Positions 1-9,340 of a stretch of DNA of 64,000 nucleotides are shown in pieces. Where the stretch lies: positions 1 through 64,000 of the forward strand of contig JAIXQH010000044.1 of the NCBI GenBank assembly GCA_027484055.1, written 5' to 3'. The notes under the pieces are model-generated. The model was not told the DNA's origin. It saw only the letters and a program-made list of their open reading frames with translations, and did no database searches. The translations under genes were made by a program, and so were the position numbers. Within the stretch, counting starts at the first letter, position 1. The number at the start of each line of letters is the position of its first letter. This stretch comes from Verrucomicrobiaceae bacterium. GTDB lineage: Bacteria > Verrucomicrobiota > Verrucomicrobiia > Verrucomicrobiales > Akkermansiaceae.

Positions 1-86
1 CATCACCCGCTAACTGCTCCTCGTTTCTACTCTGTTGTTAACCGATCAAACAAAGCCCATCCAAATGATAGGAAAAAAGAACTATA

Positions 87-1295
87 TCAACTTGACAAGA
101 TCCCAGCCATATCAACGTTGAGAATCAAATCCCGGTTGGTATCGACGTAAGGAGGCGAGATGGTGTCATCCGGTGCTTCTAAGACCAAGATGACCTTACC
201 GCTAGGCTGCGAACTGAAATCGGTCGCTTGCACATCGAAGTCCAAGCGGTAGTCCTCCAGTTTCGAGGAAACAGCCATTCTGTTCTGCGTTGCACTATCG
301 TAGCCCACCGTCGATCCAAACAAATAAGTCGAGTAAACAGCCCCCGGCGGCACGGGATTGATGACCTGCGCCCATGCACTGGTGTCCACGCTAGCAAAAC
401 GGCAACCGGAATCCCCCCTCCATTGGTGCGTTGGATCTCAGATCGAAGGACCGGGGAAGTGTTGCTTGGCATGTATGGGTCGCCGTAGTCGGCGCAATCG
501 AAATAGGTGCCGCTCTAGGATTGGAATAGGTTGACGAAATCGAGCGTCAACAAGGACGTCTCAGCGGGCGGAGCTTCATCAACGAGCACGACGTTGTCTA
601 TGATCAGCTACTTACCAGCATCGAATGAGAAATTCTCGGCCCCTTTGGTGATTCCCGGATGAAATTCGATTTCATTGACTGCCGCATAATTGGCCGAAAA
701 AGTCGCAGGCGATGTCCCGCCACCAAATCCCGTCGGACTGGTGAGACGGAAACGGCTCTTCGTCAGACTCGACCTGTGAATGATCGGACAGCTTACCTGC
801 AAGACCAGATCGCGGTTGCCGTCGGCAGCTTCCACTGTCCCATCCGGCACCCAAAAAAGGGCCGTCACATTGCCAGTGGACTGAGTAAGTCGGAGAGCAG
901 GCCAGTCACCACGGCATTTAAAGACAGCCGTTGCGGTCGAGCGATGGCGGAGGCAATGACGCGCCAGGAACGGCGGTCACACTGAGTCCACATCCCCAGT
1001 AGGTGTAGTCCACGATCGGAAGAATGGAGATTCCTGAAAGGTCTGCATAATGCCGCAAGGCGTTACTGCCAGCCGTGCCGAGCAGCGCCGTATCCATGGT
1101 CGAAATGACCTAGTTGCCGACATCGACATTGCCACCCGATCCATAACCCGCCCAAGGAAAAGGATAGGTGAAAGTGGAACCCGAGGAATCGAAGTCGATT
1201 CTTATAATGTCACCCGCGCTGGCATGAGTAGTGCCGGAAAGAAGCGCGAGTATGAGCACGCGTCGGCAAATCGAAGATTAGATGAGGTTTTTCAT
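87..1295 (-). pseudogene. Decayed secreted protein gene
   Basis: Reading the minus strand from an ATG at 1295 gives a signal-peptide-like start (MKNLI, a stop, then SSICRRVLILALLSGTTHAS) followed by an ordinary secreted-protein reading (DIIRIDFDSSGSTFTYPFPW). The frame is broken by in-frame stops near residues 6 and 60 and again around position 920. It then continues in two other frames (608-868 and 87-389) with motifs such as NRDLVLQV and NRDLILNV, which look like two copies of the same module. The FDAGK/IDNVVLVDEAP segment resembles the end of a concanavalin-like secreted module, but I cannot name the family. Several independent frame breaks make a sequencing error unlikely, so I call it a pseudogene. 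A degenerate copy of the locus palindrome lies 104 bp upstream, as for the intact genes. Confidence 0.6.
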
Positions 1296-1399
1296 GGATT
1301 TCGCTCGGAGGTGGAAGTTGGTTTTTTTGCGGGATTCGCCTAGGCTGAGCTTCACCACTCAAACCTCTTAAAAACTTAGCCAATTTCGATGAAACAGGT

Positions 1400-1420
1400 A
1401 TGGCCCGACCAAGCCGTTTT
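1400..1420 (-). promoter_or_regulatory. Degenerate copy of ATGGCC palindrome
   Basis: The plus-strand sequence ATGGCCCGACCAAGCCGTTTT matches the locus consensus ATGGCCTGAwCrGGCCATwTTT at most positions, but its right arm has decayed (AAGCCGT for rGGCCAT). It lies 104 bp upstream of the start of the decayed gene at 87-1295, in the same orientation and at a similar distance as intact copies. The site and the gene it served appear to be decaying together. Confidence 0.45.
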
Positions 1421-1522
1421 GTTTTGGACGATGGCGCTACGTTAGCGAGGGCACCCTTGAGTGATTCGCCATGGATGTGGATGGGCGGTCTGGAGGGAGA
1501 GAAAGCCGGTATTGACTCACCC

Positions 1523-1696
1523 TTAAGGCAGACCCCGGACCACTCGTAGTCCGCCGGTCCCGCCGTAGGAGCCCTCGGGATAGATGGAATGACGCATTGC
1601 GCAGCGGCTATATCCCGCATTGTCTACCCAGCTGCCGCCCCCAAAGCGGCGAGTCCCGTAAAAAGGGCGACCGTAAGCGGAGTGGACCGGCGCAAG
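1523..1696 (-). pseudogene. C-terminal remnant of FGE-sulfatase domain protein
   Basis: The minus-strand frame ending in TAA at 1523 reads RRFGGGSWVDNAGYSRCAMR and then, after a short gap, GGTGGLRVVRGLP. This is the typical end of the formylglycine-generating-enzyme/sulfatase-modifying-factor fold: a GGSW motif, an R-C-A-x-R helix and a final G(F/L)RVVR strand. No convincing upstream part of the domain is found in any frame between 1696 and the GH16 stop at 1824, so only about 55 codons survive. No sulfatase gene is present in the window. Confidence 0.55.
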
Positions 1697-1823
1697 CAAG
1701 TTTGGTTGGCAGACCTAACATTTGATGATGCCGTCATGAGGAAGAAGAGAAAAAGGGGATTGCTTCGAGATATAGGTGTGATCCAAAAACATGGGACTGA
1801 CGCGAAAGGCGGCGTCAAGCAGA

Positions 1824-2684
1824 CTAAGGACGACGCCAGACGCGGACGTAATCGACGCGGAATTCAGCGGGGAAGATTGTGTCGTCGATGCCCCCTAGCC
1901 CGCCCCAGGCACCACCGATGGCGAGGTTCATGATGAGGTATTGGGGCGAGCCGAAGGGCCACTCGTCGGGGTCCTTGCCAGAGTTAGCGAAACTGAAGAC
2001 AGGACGACCGTCGAAGAACCAGTCGATGCGTTCGGGGGTCCAAATGATGCCAAAACGATGGTAGTCCGCCGCAGCGTTTGGCGCGGCGATATTGGCCCCT
2101 TTTTGAGTGCGTTGGGTATGATTGAAGGCCTTGGTGTGAACGGTGAAGTGAAAGGTGTCGGGCGTCATCCCGACAAATTCCATGATGTCGATCTCTCCGC
2201 ACGCGGGCCATCCTGCGGTATTGATGTCGGTGCCAAGAGTCCAAAGGGCAGGCCAGGTGCCGCGACCGGCAGGGACGCGGGCGCGGATCTCGATCTTGCC
2301 GTAGGTGAAGGCAAATCTACCTTGGGTGGTGAGGCTGGCAGAGGTATAAGAGGCGTTTTCCCAAGGCTCCTTGCGAGCGGTGATAATGAGGTGGCCTTCG
2401 GCGACACGAGCGTTTTCGGGGCGATCGCGGGTGAAGAACTGGGCTTCGCGGTTTCGGACGAGACCATACTCGTAAGTCCACTTGGCCGGATCGGGGCGAC
2501 CGTCGCGATCGAAGTCGTCAGACCAGGCGAGTTGCCAATCGGAGGCTTCATAAGCGGCGATCTGTGCGACGGATGCGGTGATGCTAGGGGCGGCCTGACC
2601 GCCGAGGCCAGCTGGGTTGGCGAGAGAGGCGACCGTGGAGATCAAAAGAATGAGACCACCGGTGAGTAAACGATAACGGTGCAT
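1824..2684 (-). CDS. Secreted GH16 endo-beta-glycanase (laminarinase-like)
   Basis: A 286-residue family 16 glycoside hydrolase, predicted to cut internal beta-1,3/1,4-glucan or galactan bonds by a retaining mechanism. The catalytic signature GEIDIMEFVG places the nucleophile at Glu164, an assisting Asp at 166 and the acid/base at Glu169. The conserved WPALWTLG and IIWTPERIDWFFDG strands of the jelly-roll fold are present. The domain fills residues 45-286, with no carbohydrate-binding module. I chose the ATG at 2684 because it is followed by a signal peptide (MHRYRLLTGGLILLISTVAS); the frame stays open upstream to 2834 but that stretch has no secretion signal. It follows the GH3 gene by 162 bp. 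Sequence alone does not fix whether the substrate is laminarin, lichenan or another glycan. Confidence 0.9.
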   Translation of the reverse strand: MHRYRLLTGGLILLISTVASLANPAGLGGQAAPSITASVAQIAAYEASDWQLAWSDDFDRDGRPDPAKWTYEYGLVRNREAQFFTRDRPENARVAEGHLIITARKEPWENASYTSASLTTQGRFAFTYGKIEIRARVPAGRGTWPALWTLGTDINTAGWPACGEIDIMEFVGMTPDTFHFTVHTKAFNHTQRTQKGANIAAPNAAADYHRFGIIWTPERIDWFFDGRPVFSFANSGKDPDEWPFGSPQYLIMNLAIGGAWGGLGGIDDTIFPAEFRVDYVRVWRRP

Positions 2685-2846
2685 TGGTGGAGCAAAGCAA
2701 GGATGAGTGTTAGTGGCGTGGATAGGGACGATAATAAATTCGTGCAATTCGTCGGAATGGTATACAGCAAGGGCGATCATGCATCGCCCCTCCTTGGCCC
2801 GGGTATCGCGTGTCCGCCGGATAAAAGAGCACACGCAATTATACCT

Positions 2847-5084
2847 TCATCGCGGTGGGACCGGCGTGGAAACTGTTGGACGGTCATCATTGTCCACCAA
2901 CTCAAATGTCAGTCTCTGATCCTTGATCCGAACGTGGAAGTCACCAGCTTCCAAGAGCTTCTTGCCAGTGGAATCGGGATGGCTGAGATCCCGCTGCGGA
3001 TCGATTTCAAAGGTAAACACGACGGTCTCGCCCGGCTTGATGGTCTTTTTCTCAAAATGTTTCAACTCCTTCATGGGCCGTGATACGGAGCAAACGGGGT
3101 CCGAGATAAACCAAAAGGCGGTTTCCTGTCCCGCCACGGAACCTGTGTTGGTTACTGGAACTTGAACGGTGAGCATCTGATCACTGGCCAACTTACCCTT
3201 TGAAAGGGTAGCCTTGCCATAGTTGAAAGAAGTATAACTCAGGCCATGTCCGAAAGTATAGAGTGGTTCGGTGGAGATGTCTTTATAGTTTCCGTCGTTG
3301 GGCCGGGCGCTGGACCTCATGCCGTAGTAAATGGGGATCTGTCCCGTTGCGAGCGGGAACGTGATGGCCAATCTGCCAGAAGGATTCACCCGCCCGGAAA
3401 GGATGCCCGCAAGCGGGGTGCCACCAGCGACACCGGGGTGCCATATTTCGACGATGGCATCGGCCTGCGGTTCGAGTCGCTGCAATTCCAATGGCCGACC
3501 ATTGGACAAGACCAGAATGATTGGTTTACCCGTTTGTTTCAGGCGAGCAACTAGCTTCTCTTGAATGGCTGGCAAGGCGATCGTCGAGCGGGAGGAGTTT
3601 TCGCCGCTCCAGGCTTTCTTTTCGCCGATGCAGATCACCACGGCATCGGCCTTAACAGCGGCGTCGATGGCCTCGGTGAATCCGGATTCGTCCGTGCCGT
3701 CAAAGTCGCATCCGCGGGCATACAATAGTTTGACTTTATCCCCGAACTCGCGGGTGACGCCCTCGAAGATGGATTCGACATCCTTGGCCTTGCCATTTCC
3801 CGACCAGCAGCCGAGGAGATTTTCCTGGTCTTTGACAAGCGGCCCGATCAAGGCCAGTGATTTGACCTTGGGGGAAATGGGTAAAGCAGCGCGTTCATTT
3901 TTCAACAACACCATCGATTCTTCGGCAAGCTTGGCGGCGACGATTTTATCCTCGGGCCTGAGGTAGCGATCGGCTTCTGGCACGATCGGAGTGTATGGCT
4001 GCTCGAACAATCCGAGGCGAAACTTAACGCGCAATACCCGGGACACCGCGTCGTTGATCGAATCCATGGTAATCTTATCCTCTAGTAGTAGCTCTTGGAG
4101 ATGATCTGCATAGATGCGGTCAACCATGTTCATTTCGACGCCAGCCTTGAACGACTTCAGGCCTGCTTCCTTGCGGTCCTTGGCGACGCCTTGGGCGATT
4201 AATTGTTCGACGGAATTCCAGTCGGAAACCACGAATCCATCATGGTTCCAACCCTGCTTCAGGATTTCAGTCAATAAGTAGTGATTGGCCGACGCCGGCA
4301 CGCCGCTGATGTCATTGAATCCGCTCATCAACGTCGCGGCACCCGCTTTTACCCCGGCCTCATAGGGAGGCAAATAGGTCTCCCAAAGCGCCTGAGTGGA
4401 AATATCGGTGGCACGATAATCCCTGCCGCCCTCGGACACGCCGTAGCCCGCGAAATGCTTCAAGCAAGAAGCGACGCTGAAGGGATCCGATAGTTTTGCA
4501 CCCTGATAGCCTTTGACCGTGGCCACCCCGAACACCGCAGCAGTGTGAGGGTCCTCACCATAACTTTCAGCGATACGACCCCACCGCGGATCGCGAGACA
4601 CGTCGATCATCGGAGAAAAAGTCCAGTCGATGCCCGTGAGCTTGGTTTCCCGGGCGGCGACTGCGGCGGTTTGGGTAACCAAAGCCGGATTCCAACTGCA
4701 TGCCTGAGCCAGTGGAATTGGATAGACGGTCTTGATCCCGTGAATCGTGTCGAATCCGAACAAGATCGGAATTCCGAGTCGTGATTTCTCCATGGCCCGC
4801 CGCTGAATCGCATTGCGCTCCACAGGGTCCTCATTGAGATAAATCAGCGAGCCAACCTCAGGCGCGACGTCGTTGACCGTTTCGCCCTTGTTATTGGGGT
4901 TTAGGTTGATCCCGAATGAGAGTTGGTTCAGTTGCTGGATTTTCTCTGCCAAACTCATCTGCCCTACGAGGTCAGAAACCCTTTGTTCCAAGGGCGCATT
5001 CTTGTCTTTGTAAACGGGCGATCCTTGTGCGATTTGGATGATTCCAAAGATCGAGAGAATCAGGGTAAAACTGGATGATTTCAT
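2847..5084 (-). CDS. bglX: Secreted GH3 beta-glucosidase/beta-xylosidase
   Basis: A 745-residue family 3 glycoside hydrolase that should release terminal beta-linked glucose or xylose from oligosaccharides made by endo-acting neighbours. A signal peptide (MKSSSFTLILSIFGIIQIAQG) is followed by the TIM-barrel domain with DPRWGR and KHFAGYG. The nucleophile loop VVSDWNS has catalytic Asp288. The alpha/beta sandwich domain lies at about 390-600 and a fibronectin-III-like C-terminal domain at about 630-735. Domain order and length match BglX-type periplasmic enzymes; the symbol is by similarity of architecture only. The ATGGCC palindrome at 5199 lies 114 bp upstream, so this gene probably has its own regulated promoter and may be co-transcribed with the downstream GH16. 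Confidence 0.93.
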   Translation of the reverse strand: MKSSSFTLILSIFGIIQIAQGSPVYKDKNAPLEQRVSDLVGQMSLAEKIQQLNQLSFGINLNPNNKGETVNDVAPEVGSLIYLNEDPVERNAIQRRAMEKSRLGIPILFGFDTIHGIKTVYPIPLAQACSWNPALVTQTAAVAARETKLTGIDWTFSPMIDVSRDPRWGRIAESYGEDPHTAAVFGVATVKGYQGAKLSDPFSVASCLKHFAGYGVSEGGRDYRATDISTQALWETYLPPYEAGVKAGAATLMSGFNDISGVPASANHYLLTEILKQGWNHDGFVVSDWNSVEQLIAQGVAKDRKEAGLKSFKAGVEMNMVDRIYADHLQELLLEDKITMDSINDAVSRVLRVKFRLGLFEQPYTPIVPEADRYLRPEDKIVAAKLAEESMVLLKNERAALPISPKVKSLALIGPLVKDQENLLGCWSGNGKAKDVESIFEGVTREFGDKVKLLYARGCDFDGTDESGFTEAIDAAVKADAVVICIGEKKAWSGENSSRSTIALPAIQEKLVARLKQTGKPIILVLSNGRPLELQRLEPQADAIVEIWHPGVAGGTPLAGILSGRVNPSGRLAITFPLATGQIPIYYGMRSSARPNDGNYKDISTEPLYTFGHGLSYTSFNYGKATLSKGKLASDQMLTVQVPVTNTGSVAGQETAFWFISDPVCSVSRPMKELKHFEKKTIKPGETVVFTFEIDPQRDLSHPDSTGKKLLEAGDFHVRIKDQRLTFELVDNDDRPTVSTPVPPR

Positions 5085-5198
5085 TTGAAGACATGGTCGC
5101 CAACAAGCCTGCTAAATTCTCAGACGTCATGGATCGTCAGAGAGCCTGTGGCGGCAAATTCGGTGAGTTATGATTAGCCTCTCAGACCACTTCATGGT

Positions 5199-5220
5199 AT
5201 GGCCTGATCGGGCCATATTT
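5199..5220 (-). promoter_or_regulatory. ATGGCC palindromic operator, copy 1
   Basis: ATGGCCTGATCGGGCCAT followed by ATTT. The six-base arms ATGGCC and GGCCAT are perfect inverted repeats around a TGATCG centre. It lies between the stop of the GH5-like gene (5227) and the GH3 start (5084), 114 bp upstream of the latter. The same 18-mer recurs at 19173 and 32200 and, with two changes in its right arm, at 8248. I infer binding by a dimeric transcription factor. Confidence 0.7.
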
Positions 5221-5226
5221 GTCGGT

Positions 5227-6267
5227 TCAGCGTTTCGAATCGGGCTCTGACGACGCGACCGGATGAAGTCGATCTCGGCGTGACAGAAAATCAAAGACCA
5301 TGCGATGATAAGGATTGAACTCCGGATCAGGGCTACCTGATAGAGGGCAGGAAGGTGTGCCGTAGCCGGTTTGGAACATGTCGTGGTGGTAGGTCGGATA
5401 AGCCCCAACTTGCCAGACATTAAGGATTTGCACGATATGATCGAAGGGTGATGTCTCGCCTTGCGGCCCACCGAATTTTGCAGTGCCGTTCCGAGCCGGT
5501 TCGTCATCCACCACGGGCTTGAGAAACTTTTCAACGAGTGAGCCGAGCTCTTGTGGGGCAATCTCCCAATAGCGTCCATCACGGGAGGTGTGCGGGCTGA
5601 GGTAGTCGAGCGCGGCATTCTCCTCATCACTACCCAGGTCTCCAGAGTAGCCCGGGGAGTTCGTGACCAAACGTTGCGAATCGATAGACTTGATCACCTT
5701 GAGCAAGTGCAGAACGCGAGAGTCTGAGTGTTCGTTCCAGATCTGAAACGCCGCGTTGCGGAACAGTGCCAACTCACGTGTGAGCGCGGCAACGGCACGC
5801 TCGTCGGCCGGTGCTGCGAGGTGGATTTTCTGTAAAAAACTTTCCTGCGAAAAGATGACGATTTCCAAACACATCCCGAGCTGGTCGGCATCGGCGAGAA
5901 TGGACTTGAGCGTCGCAAGTGGGATCGGGCGCAACGTCCCGTCGGCATCATAAAGTGTGCTATCGGGTGAGGCATCGACGAAGCCAAGCCCGTTGTCCCA
6001 CTGGCACCAGACGCGCAAAACGTTGATGCCGTAGGCCTGAAATTTCCTGAGCCATTTCAACCGTGCCTCGGCACTCGCATTGAAGGCTGGATTGTAGATC
6101 GCATTGAAGAAGCTGACTCCGGTGTAGGGAAATGGCTTATCATCGAGGGTGAACCGGGAGTCTGCGATGCCCAGTTGATGACTGGCATCGGGCAATTCCG
6201 ATTCGACTTGGGCCGTGAGCCGGGAAATCAGCAGAAAAGCGGCTAGAAGAGCGCGAGTGGGACTCAT
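5227..6267 (-). CDS. Secreted GH5-like (clan GH-A) glycoside hydrolase
   Basis: A 346-residue protein with a signal peptide (MSPTRALLAAFLLISRLTAQ) and a TIM-barrel resembling cellulase-superfamily enzymes. The strand-1 region GVSFFNAIYN, the GINVLRVWCQWDN strand and FQIWNEHSD (acid/base Glu179) follow clan GH-A. The likely nucleophile is Glu256 in KPVVDDEPAR. The body is short and the nucleophile context unusual, so it may belong to an unclassified GH5/GH-A group rather than a characterised cellulase subfamily; substrate is unknown. It starts 24 bp after the beta-helix gene and is probably co-transcribed with it. Confidence 0.7.
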   Translation of the reverse strand: MSPTRALLAAFLLISRLTAQVESELPDASHQLGIADSRFTLDDKPFPYTGVSFFNAIYNPAFNASAEARLKWLRKFQAYGINVLRVWCQWDNGLGFVDASPDSTLYDADGTLRPIPLATLKSILADADQLGMCLEIVIFSQESFLQKIHLAAPADERAVAALTRELALFRNAAFQIWNEHSDSRVLHLLKVIKSIDSQRLVTNSPGYSGDLGSDEENAALDYLSPHTSRDGRYWEIAPQELGSLVEKFLKPVVDDEPARNGTAKFGGPQGETSPFDHIVQILNVWQVGAYPTYHHDMFQTGYGTPSCPLSGSPDPEFNPYHRMVFDFLSRRDRLHPVASSEPDSKR

Positions 6268-6291
6268 TTCGTTTCTGATTTTACTTCAATG

Positions 6292-8211
6292 TTAGTGTTC
6301 AATGTCCCAAGAGATCGCGTTGATTCCCTCTGAGAGATCTGAAATGGGGCCGACTGTGGGGGGGGTAAACGACTTCCCATTGAAATCGGTGTTAACGGCG
6401 ATTGCTTTTCCCTGCTGATCCTCAATTGCCTGTCCGATTGTCGAGAATACACCGACCAACTTTTTGTCGATGATCGGTGACGCCACCTGCCTGTAGGCCT
6501 TTTTCATTGAGAAACGGAGGGTCGCTCCGGTTGGACGGGTCTCGATCTTGAATCCTGTTGGAAATGAATCCTCCACACTATGAGTATCTCCAAAAGAAGA
6601 GCCTCGGGCACCTTCAAGATAGAGATTGTAATCCACGATCATGTCAGGAGCACCCTTGAAATCCTCCACGTTGATTTTCAACGCGGAACTTGCACCCGGA
6701 ACCCGGACGTAACGCAAAAAAGGAATCTGATCCAGTCCCCGTCTGATGAAAATGTTGTTGAACCATTTGTCCTCCCGATGGGTTCCATCTTTGTCGCCCG
6801 CCAGGATTGCCGTGTGCGGTTTGAAATACATCGAAGAGCGGGTGATGAATTCGGTGTAGGCCTGATTGGCATCGACGAAGAGATTATGAGCATACACCAC
6901 CCCTTCCGTGCTGGTATTCACCCCTCCCCTGTGCTGGGAATAATCCGCTTGTTTGGGATCGACCGCGAAGGTGTCTCCGACGACCACATTGTGATCCACG
7001 AGCATCGCCCCGTGATTCATCTCCAAATGGATGCAATAGTTATCAATATCATACAGGATGTTCCTTGAAATCCGCGTTCCTTGATTGCCGAAATCAATCC
7101 AGATTCCGAATCCGGCACAATTGAATTGGTTACGCACACGGCGGATCAAGTTGTTGGAGATCTCCACATCGACCGAACGATGGAATTTAATCGCGGCAGT
7201 TTCCCAACCGCCGAATTCGCGTAAACTATTGATCTCTTCAATCAAATTGCCGGTGATCTTGGAACGGGTAGCGCCATATTTCCCAATGATACCGCCCTGT
7301 CCGCAATGGTGGATGTAATTGTTCCGGATGATATGCCCTCCATAGGAATCAATCTTGGTATAGTCCACACCAGGCGAACTCCCGAGCACGATACCGGTCG
7401 ATTTCGCATGGAAGATTTCGCAATTCTCAACGATCCAGTTCTTTCCAAGTCTCGGCCCTATCGCCCCCATCTGTGGGTCTTGCGACGGAGGCGTCCAGTT
7501 GGTTGCAGCCTGCGTGATGTGGAAGCCATCCACCGTGATGTAATTGACACCCGTACGACTTGGCATAAAGACGCTTTCCCGAACGTTGATTTCCGTAAGC
7601 TCCTTGTTTGGATCCGCATTCCCGAAGTTGGCATGAATCGTTGTGGTTTTCTCATCCGTGTAAGCTTGCCAACTGTTTTGGGTCATAGCCAGTTCATTGA
7701 TGGATTCCACTTCAATAAATCCTGTCCCGTTCAGGTAAACACAGCCACGATGCCTCCACTTTCCGTATTCGAGCCATCCCCCCGAAATGTTCAATGCAAA
7801 CGGATTATAATCACCAAAATAAGTATTTGGCAGTTCAATCATCCACACACCCGGCTGAAGCAATACCCAGTTAGTGACTCTCTCCGACCCTTTAAGATAC
7901 ACCTTGTGTCCGGGTTTAGCACGATAGCTGATGCGTTTATCTTCACTGGTGCCGCCACGTTCCGGCTTGACCCATTCGCGATACGTTCCCTCATGCACCA
8001 GAATTTCGTCTCCCGGCATGGCCATTTTCGACGCTGCAGATATCGTAAGGAGCGGCGAGTCCGCATTGCCAGCGTTGGAATCATTGCCTGACTTACCGAC
8101 ATGAATGGTGCTACCTGAAGTCCGGCTGGCTTGATCCTTCGACAACTCGCCAGCAGATAGCGGCAACTGCAATGCAAGCGCGACCAGACATCCAAACTTG
8201 ACCTTTTTCAT
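6292..8211 (-). CDS. Secreted right-handed beta-helix glycosidase-like protein (possibly GH141)
   Basis: A 639-residue secreted protein. After a signal peptide (MKKVKFGCLVALALQLPLSA) comes IHVGKSGNDSNAG and the AMPGDEILVHEGTYREWVKP block, typical of DUF1565/right-handed parallel beta-helix enzymes. Next are many short helix-coil repeats rich in N, I and G (NNYIHHCGQGGI, ISNNLIRRVRN, VDHNVVV). The N-terminal block resembles GH141-type proteins (alpha-L-fucosidases and xylanases) and some polysaccharide lyases; I cannot decide without a profile search. I use the ATG at 8211, which precedes the signal peptide; the frame is open to 8424 but would overlap the DUF1080 gene. A variant ATGGCC palindrome lies 36 bp upstream. 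Confidence 0.7.
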   Translation of the reverse strand: MKKVKFGCLVALALQLPLSAGELSKDQASRTSGSTIHVGKSGNDSNAGNADSPLLTISAASKMAMPGDEILVHEGTYREWVKPERGGTSEDKRISYRAKPGHKVYLKGSERVTNWVLLQPGVWMIELPNTYFGDYNPFALNISGGWLEYGKWRHRGCVYLNGTGFIEVESINELAMTQNSWQAYTDEKTTTIHANFGNADPNKELTEINVRESVFMPSRTGVNYITVDGFHITQAATNWTPPSQDPQMGAIGPRLGKNWIVENCEIFHAKSTGIVLGSSPGVDYTKIDSYGGHIIRNNYIHHCGQGGIIGKYGATRSKITGNLIEEINSLREFGGWETAAIKFHRSVDVEISNNLIRRVRNQFNCAGFGIWIDFGNQGTRISRNILYDIDNYCIHLEMNHGAMLVDHNVVVGDTFAVDPKQADYSQHRGGVNTSTEGVVYAHNLFVDANQAYTEFITRSSMYFKPHTAILAGDKDGTHREDKWFNNIFIRRGLDQIPFLRYVRVPGASSALKINVEDFKGAPDMIVDYNLYLEGARGSSFGDTHSVEDSFPTGFKIETRPTGATLRFSMKKAYRQVASPIIDKKLVGVFSTIGQAIEDQQGKAIAVNTDFNGKSFTPPTVGPISDLSEGINAISWDIEH

Positions 8212-8247
8212 TCCCGTAAATCTAGAATTGTCCGGAGCACTCGCGAT

Positions 8248-8269
8248 ATGGCCTGATCGGCTCATATTT
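8248..8269 (-). promoter_or_regulatory. ATGGCC palindromic operator, copy 2 (variant)
   Basis: ATGGCCTGATCGGCTCAT followed by ATTT, a copy of the locus palindrome with two changes in the right arm. It lies 36 bp upstream of the beta-helix gene start at 8211. This is the closest spacing of the set, so here the site would overlap or adjoin the promoter. Confidence 0.6.
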
Positions 8270-8342
8270 CGTATGCCTCGGCGATCTGAAGTCCCGCGTC
8301 TTGAAGCCAACAGCATCAAATTTGGAACCGCGAGGGGCGACT

Positions 8343-9287
8343 TTACTTGTTTGCCGGCTTCACAGATACGCCATCGAGCCACCTCCAAGCCGTGAGTGAA
8401 TGCTGACCATCGAGTTTCCGCCACACGACAGACTCGGCCCGGCGCAGCTTGCCCTTGTCTGAAACCTTGAGTGTCATGCGGTAATTGGTTCCTGCGACGA
8501 TCTGCTGCGCGACTTTTTCCATGCCTTCGAACTTCAGATTGGGGTCATGTGCTGTGACCGCGAACTTTGCGGCAACAAGCGCCTGTGCATCTTGGTCTTG
8601 AATTTGGCGAAAACCGCCTGGTATTCCAGATTCCTTTGCCCCGGAATTTTCCGGCAACACTTCGATGGAAATGTTCCGATATGACGCAACCGCCTTGTTG
8701 TCTCCGTGGATTTGCAAGGCAATGAGGCCTTCAAGCGGGATGGCCGGGTCCTCCTCCTGATAGTCTGCCACCAGAATATCATTTAGCGTAATACGGATGT
8801 GCGGTCCTTCACAACGGATTTCGTAACGGTTCCAATCACTAGGCTTTTCGATCTTGACGACGAGAGCTCTATCAGCCTGCACCAGCGCCTTCTTGCGCCG
8901 GGACTCATCATAAAGATTGCCTGAACAATCTGGACCGGCGTCGGCCTGATATCCTATCATCTCGTATGCTGGTTCCTGGAGGCGGGCGCTATGGAACTGG
9001 ACCCCACCGTTGACGAAGCCTTCGCTGCCGACAATCCGGTATTTCAGACGCAGGATGAAGTTACGATACGTTTTGGTGGTTGCAAGAAACTCATTGTGCG
9101 GGTTGCCTTGCATCGAGCCGCCTGCGATCGCGCCATCTTCAATTCGCCAAACCGCGAGGTTTCCCTCCCATCCGTCCAGAGTCTTACCATTGAACAACGG
9201 CACTTCAGCGGAAGTGGCACGATAGGTCGTTAGGACTATGAAAATCACGAATGCCAACCGTAGCGGCGAATGAAAGTATGTGGACAT
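8343..9287 (-). CDS. Secreted DUF1080 (3-keto-glycoside hydrolase-like) protein with cystatin-like tail
   Basis: A 314-residue protein. A signal peptide leads into a DUF1080/concanavalin-like jelly roll (FNGKTLDGWEG, then NGGVQFHSAR, YEMIGYQADAG, WNRYEIRCEGPHI and IALQIHGD), residues about 25-205. Members of this Pfam family act as 3-keto-disaccharide hydrolases or carbohydrate-binding proteins. The last 85 residues form a separate module with QIVAGTNYRM at about 262-271. That fits the Q-x-V-x-G loop of cystatin-like folds, with a preceding helix (AQALVAAKFAVTAH). The combination is unusual, and inhibitor activity is only a suggestion. I start at the ATG at 9287 because it precedes the signal peptide; an upstream ATG at 9344 adds 19 residues without a secretion signal. 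Confidence 0.8.
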   Translation of the reverse strand: MSTYFHSPLRLAFVIFIVLTTYRATSAEVPLFNGKTLDGWEGNLAVWRIEDGAIAGGSMQGNPHNEFLATTKTYRNFILRLKYRIVGSEGFVNGGVQFHSARLQEPAYEMIGYQADAGPDCSGNLYDESRRKKALVQADRALVVKIEKPSDWNRYEIRCEGPHIRITLNDILVADYQEEDPAIPLEGLIALQIHGDNKAVASYRNISIEVLPENSGAKESGIPGGFRQIQDQDAQALVAAKFAVTAHDPNLKFEGMEKVAQQIVAGTNYRMTLKVSDKGKLRRAESVVWRKLDGQHSLTAWRWLDGVSVKPANK

Positions 9288-9340
9288 CTTGGAAGTTTGG
9301 TTTGGGGTGAATCCTATACTTCGAATTCTTCTTCTGGATC

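Noticed and set aside
1210..1620. A 136-codon minus-strand frame across the region left of GH16
   Set aside because: It crosses the FGE remnant and the degenerate operator in other frames and has arginine/proline-rich composition with no family similarity.
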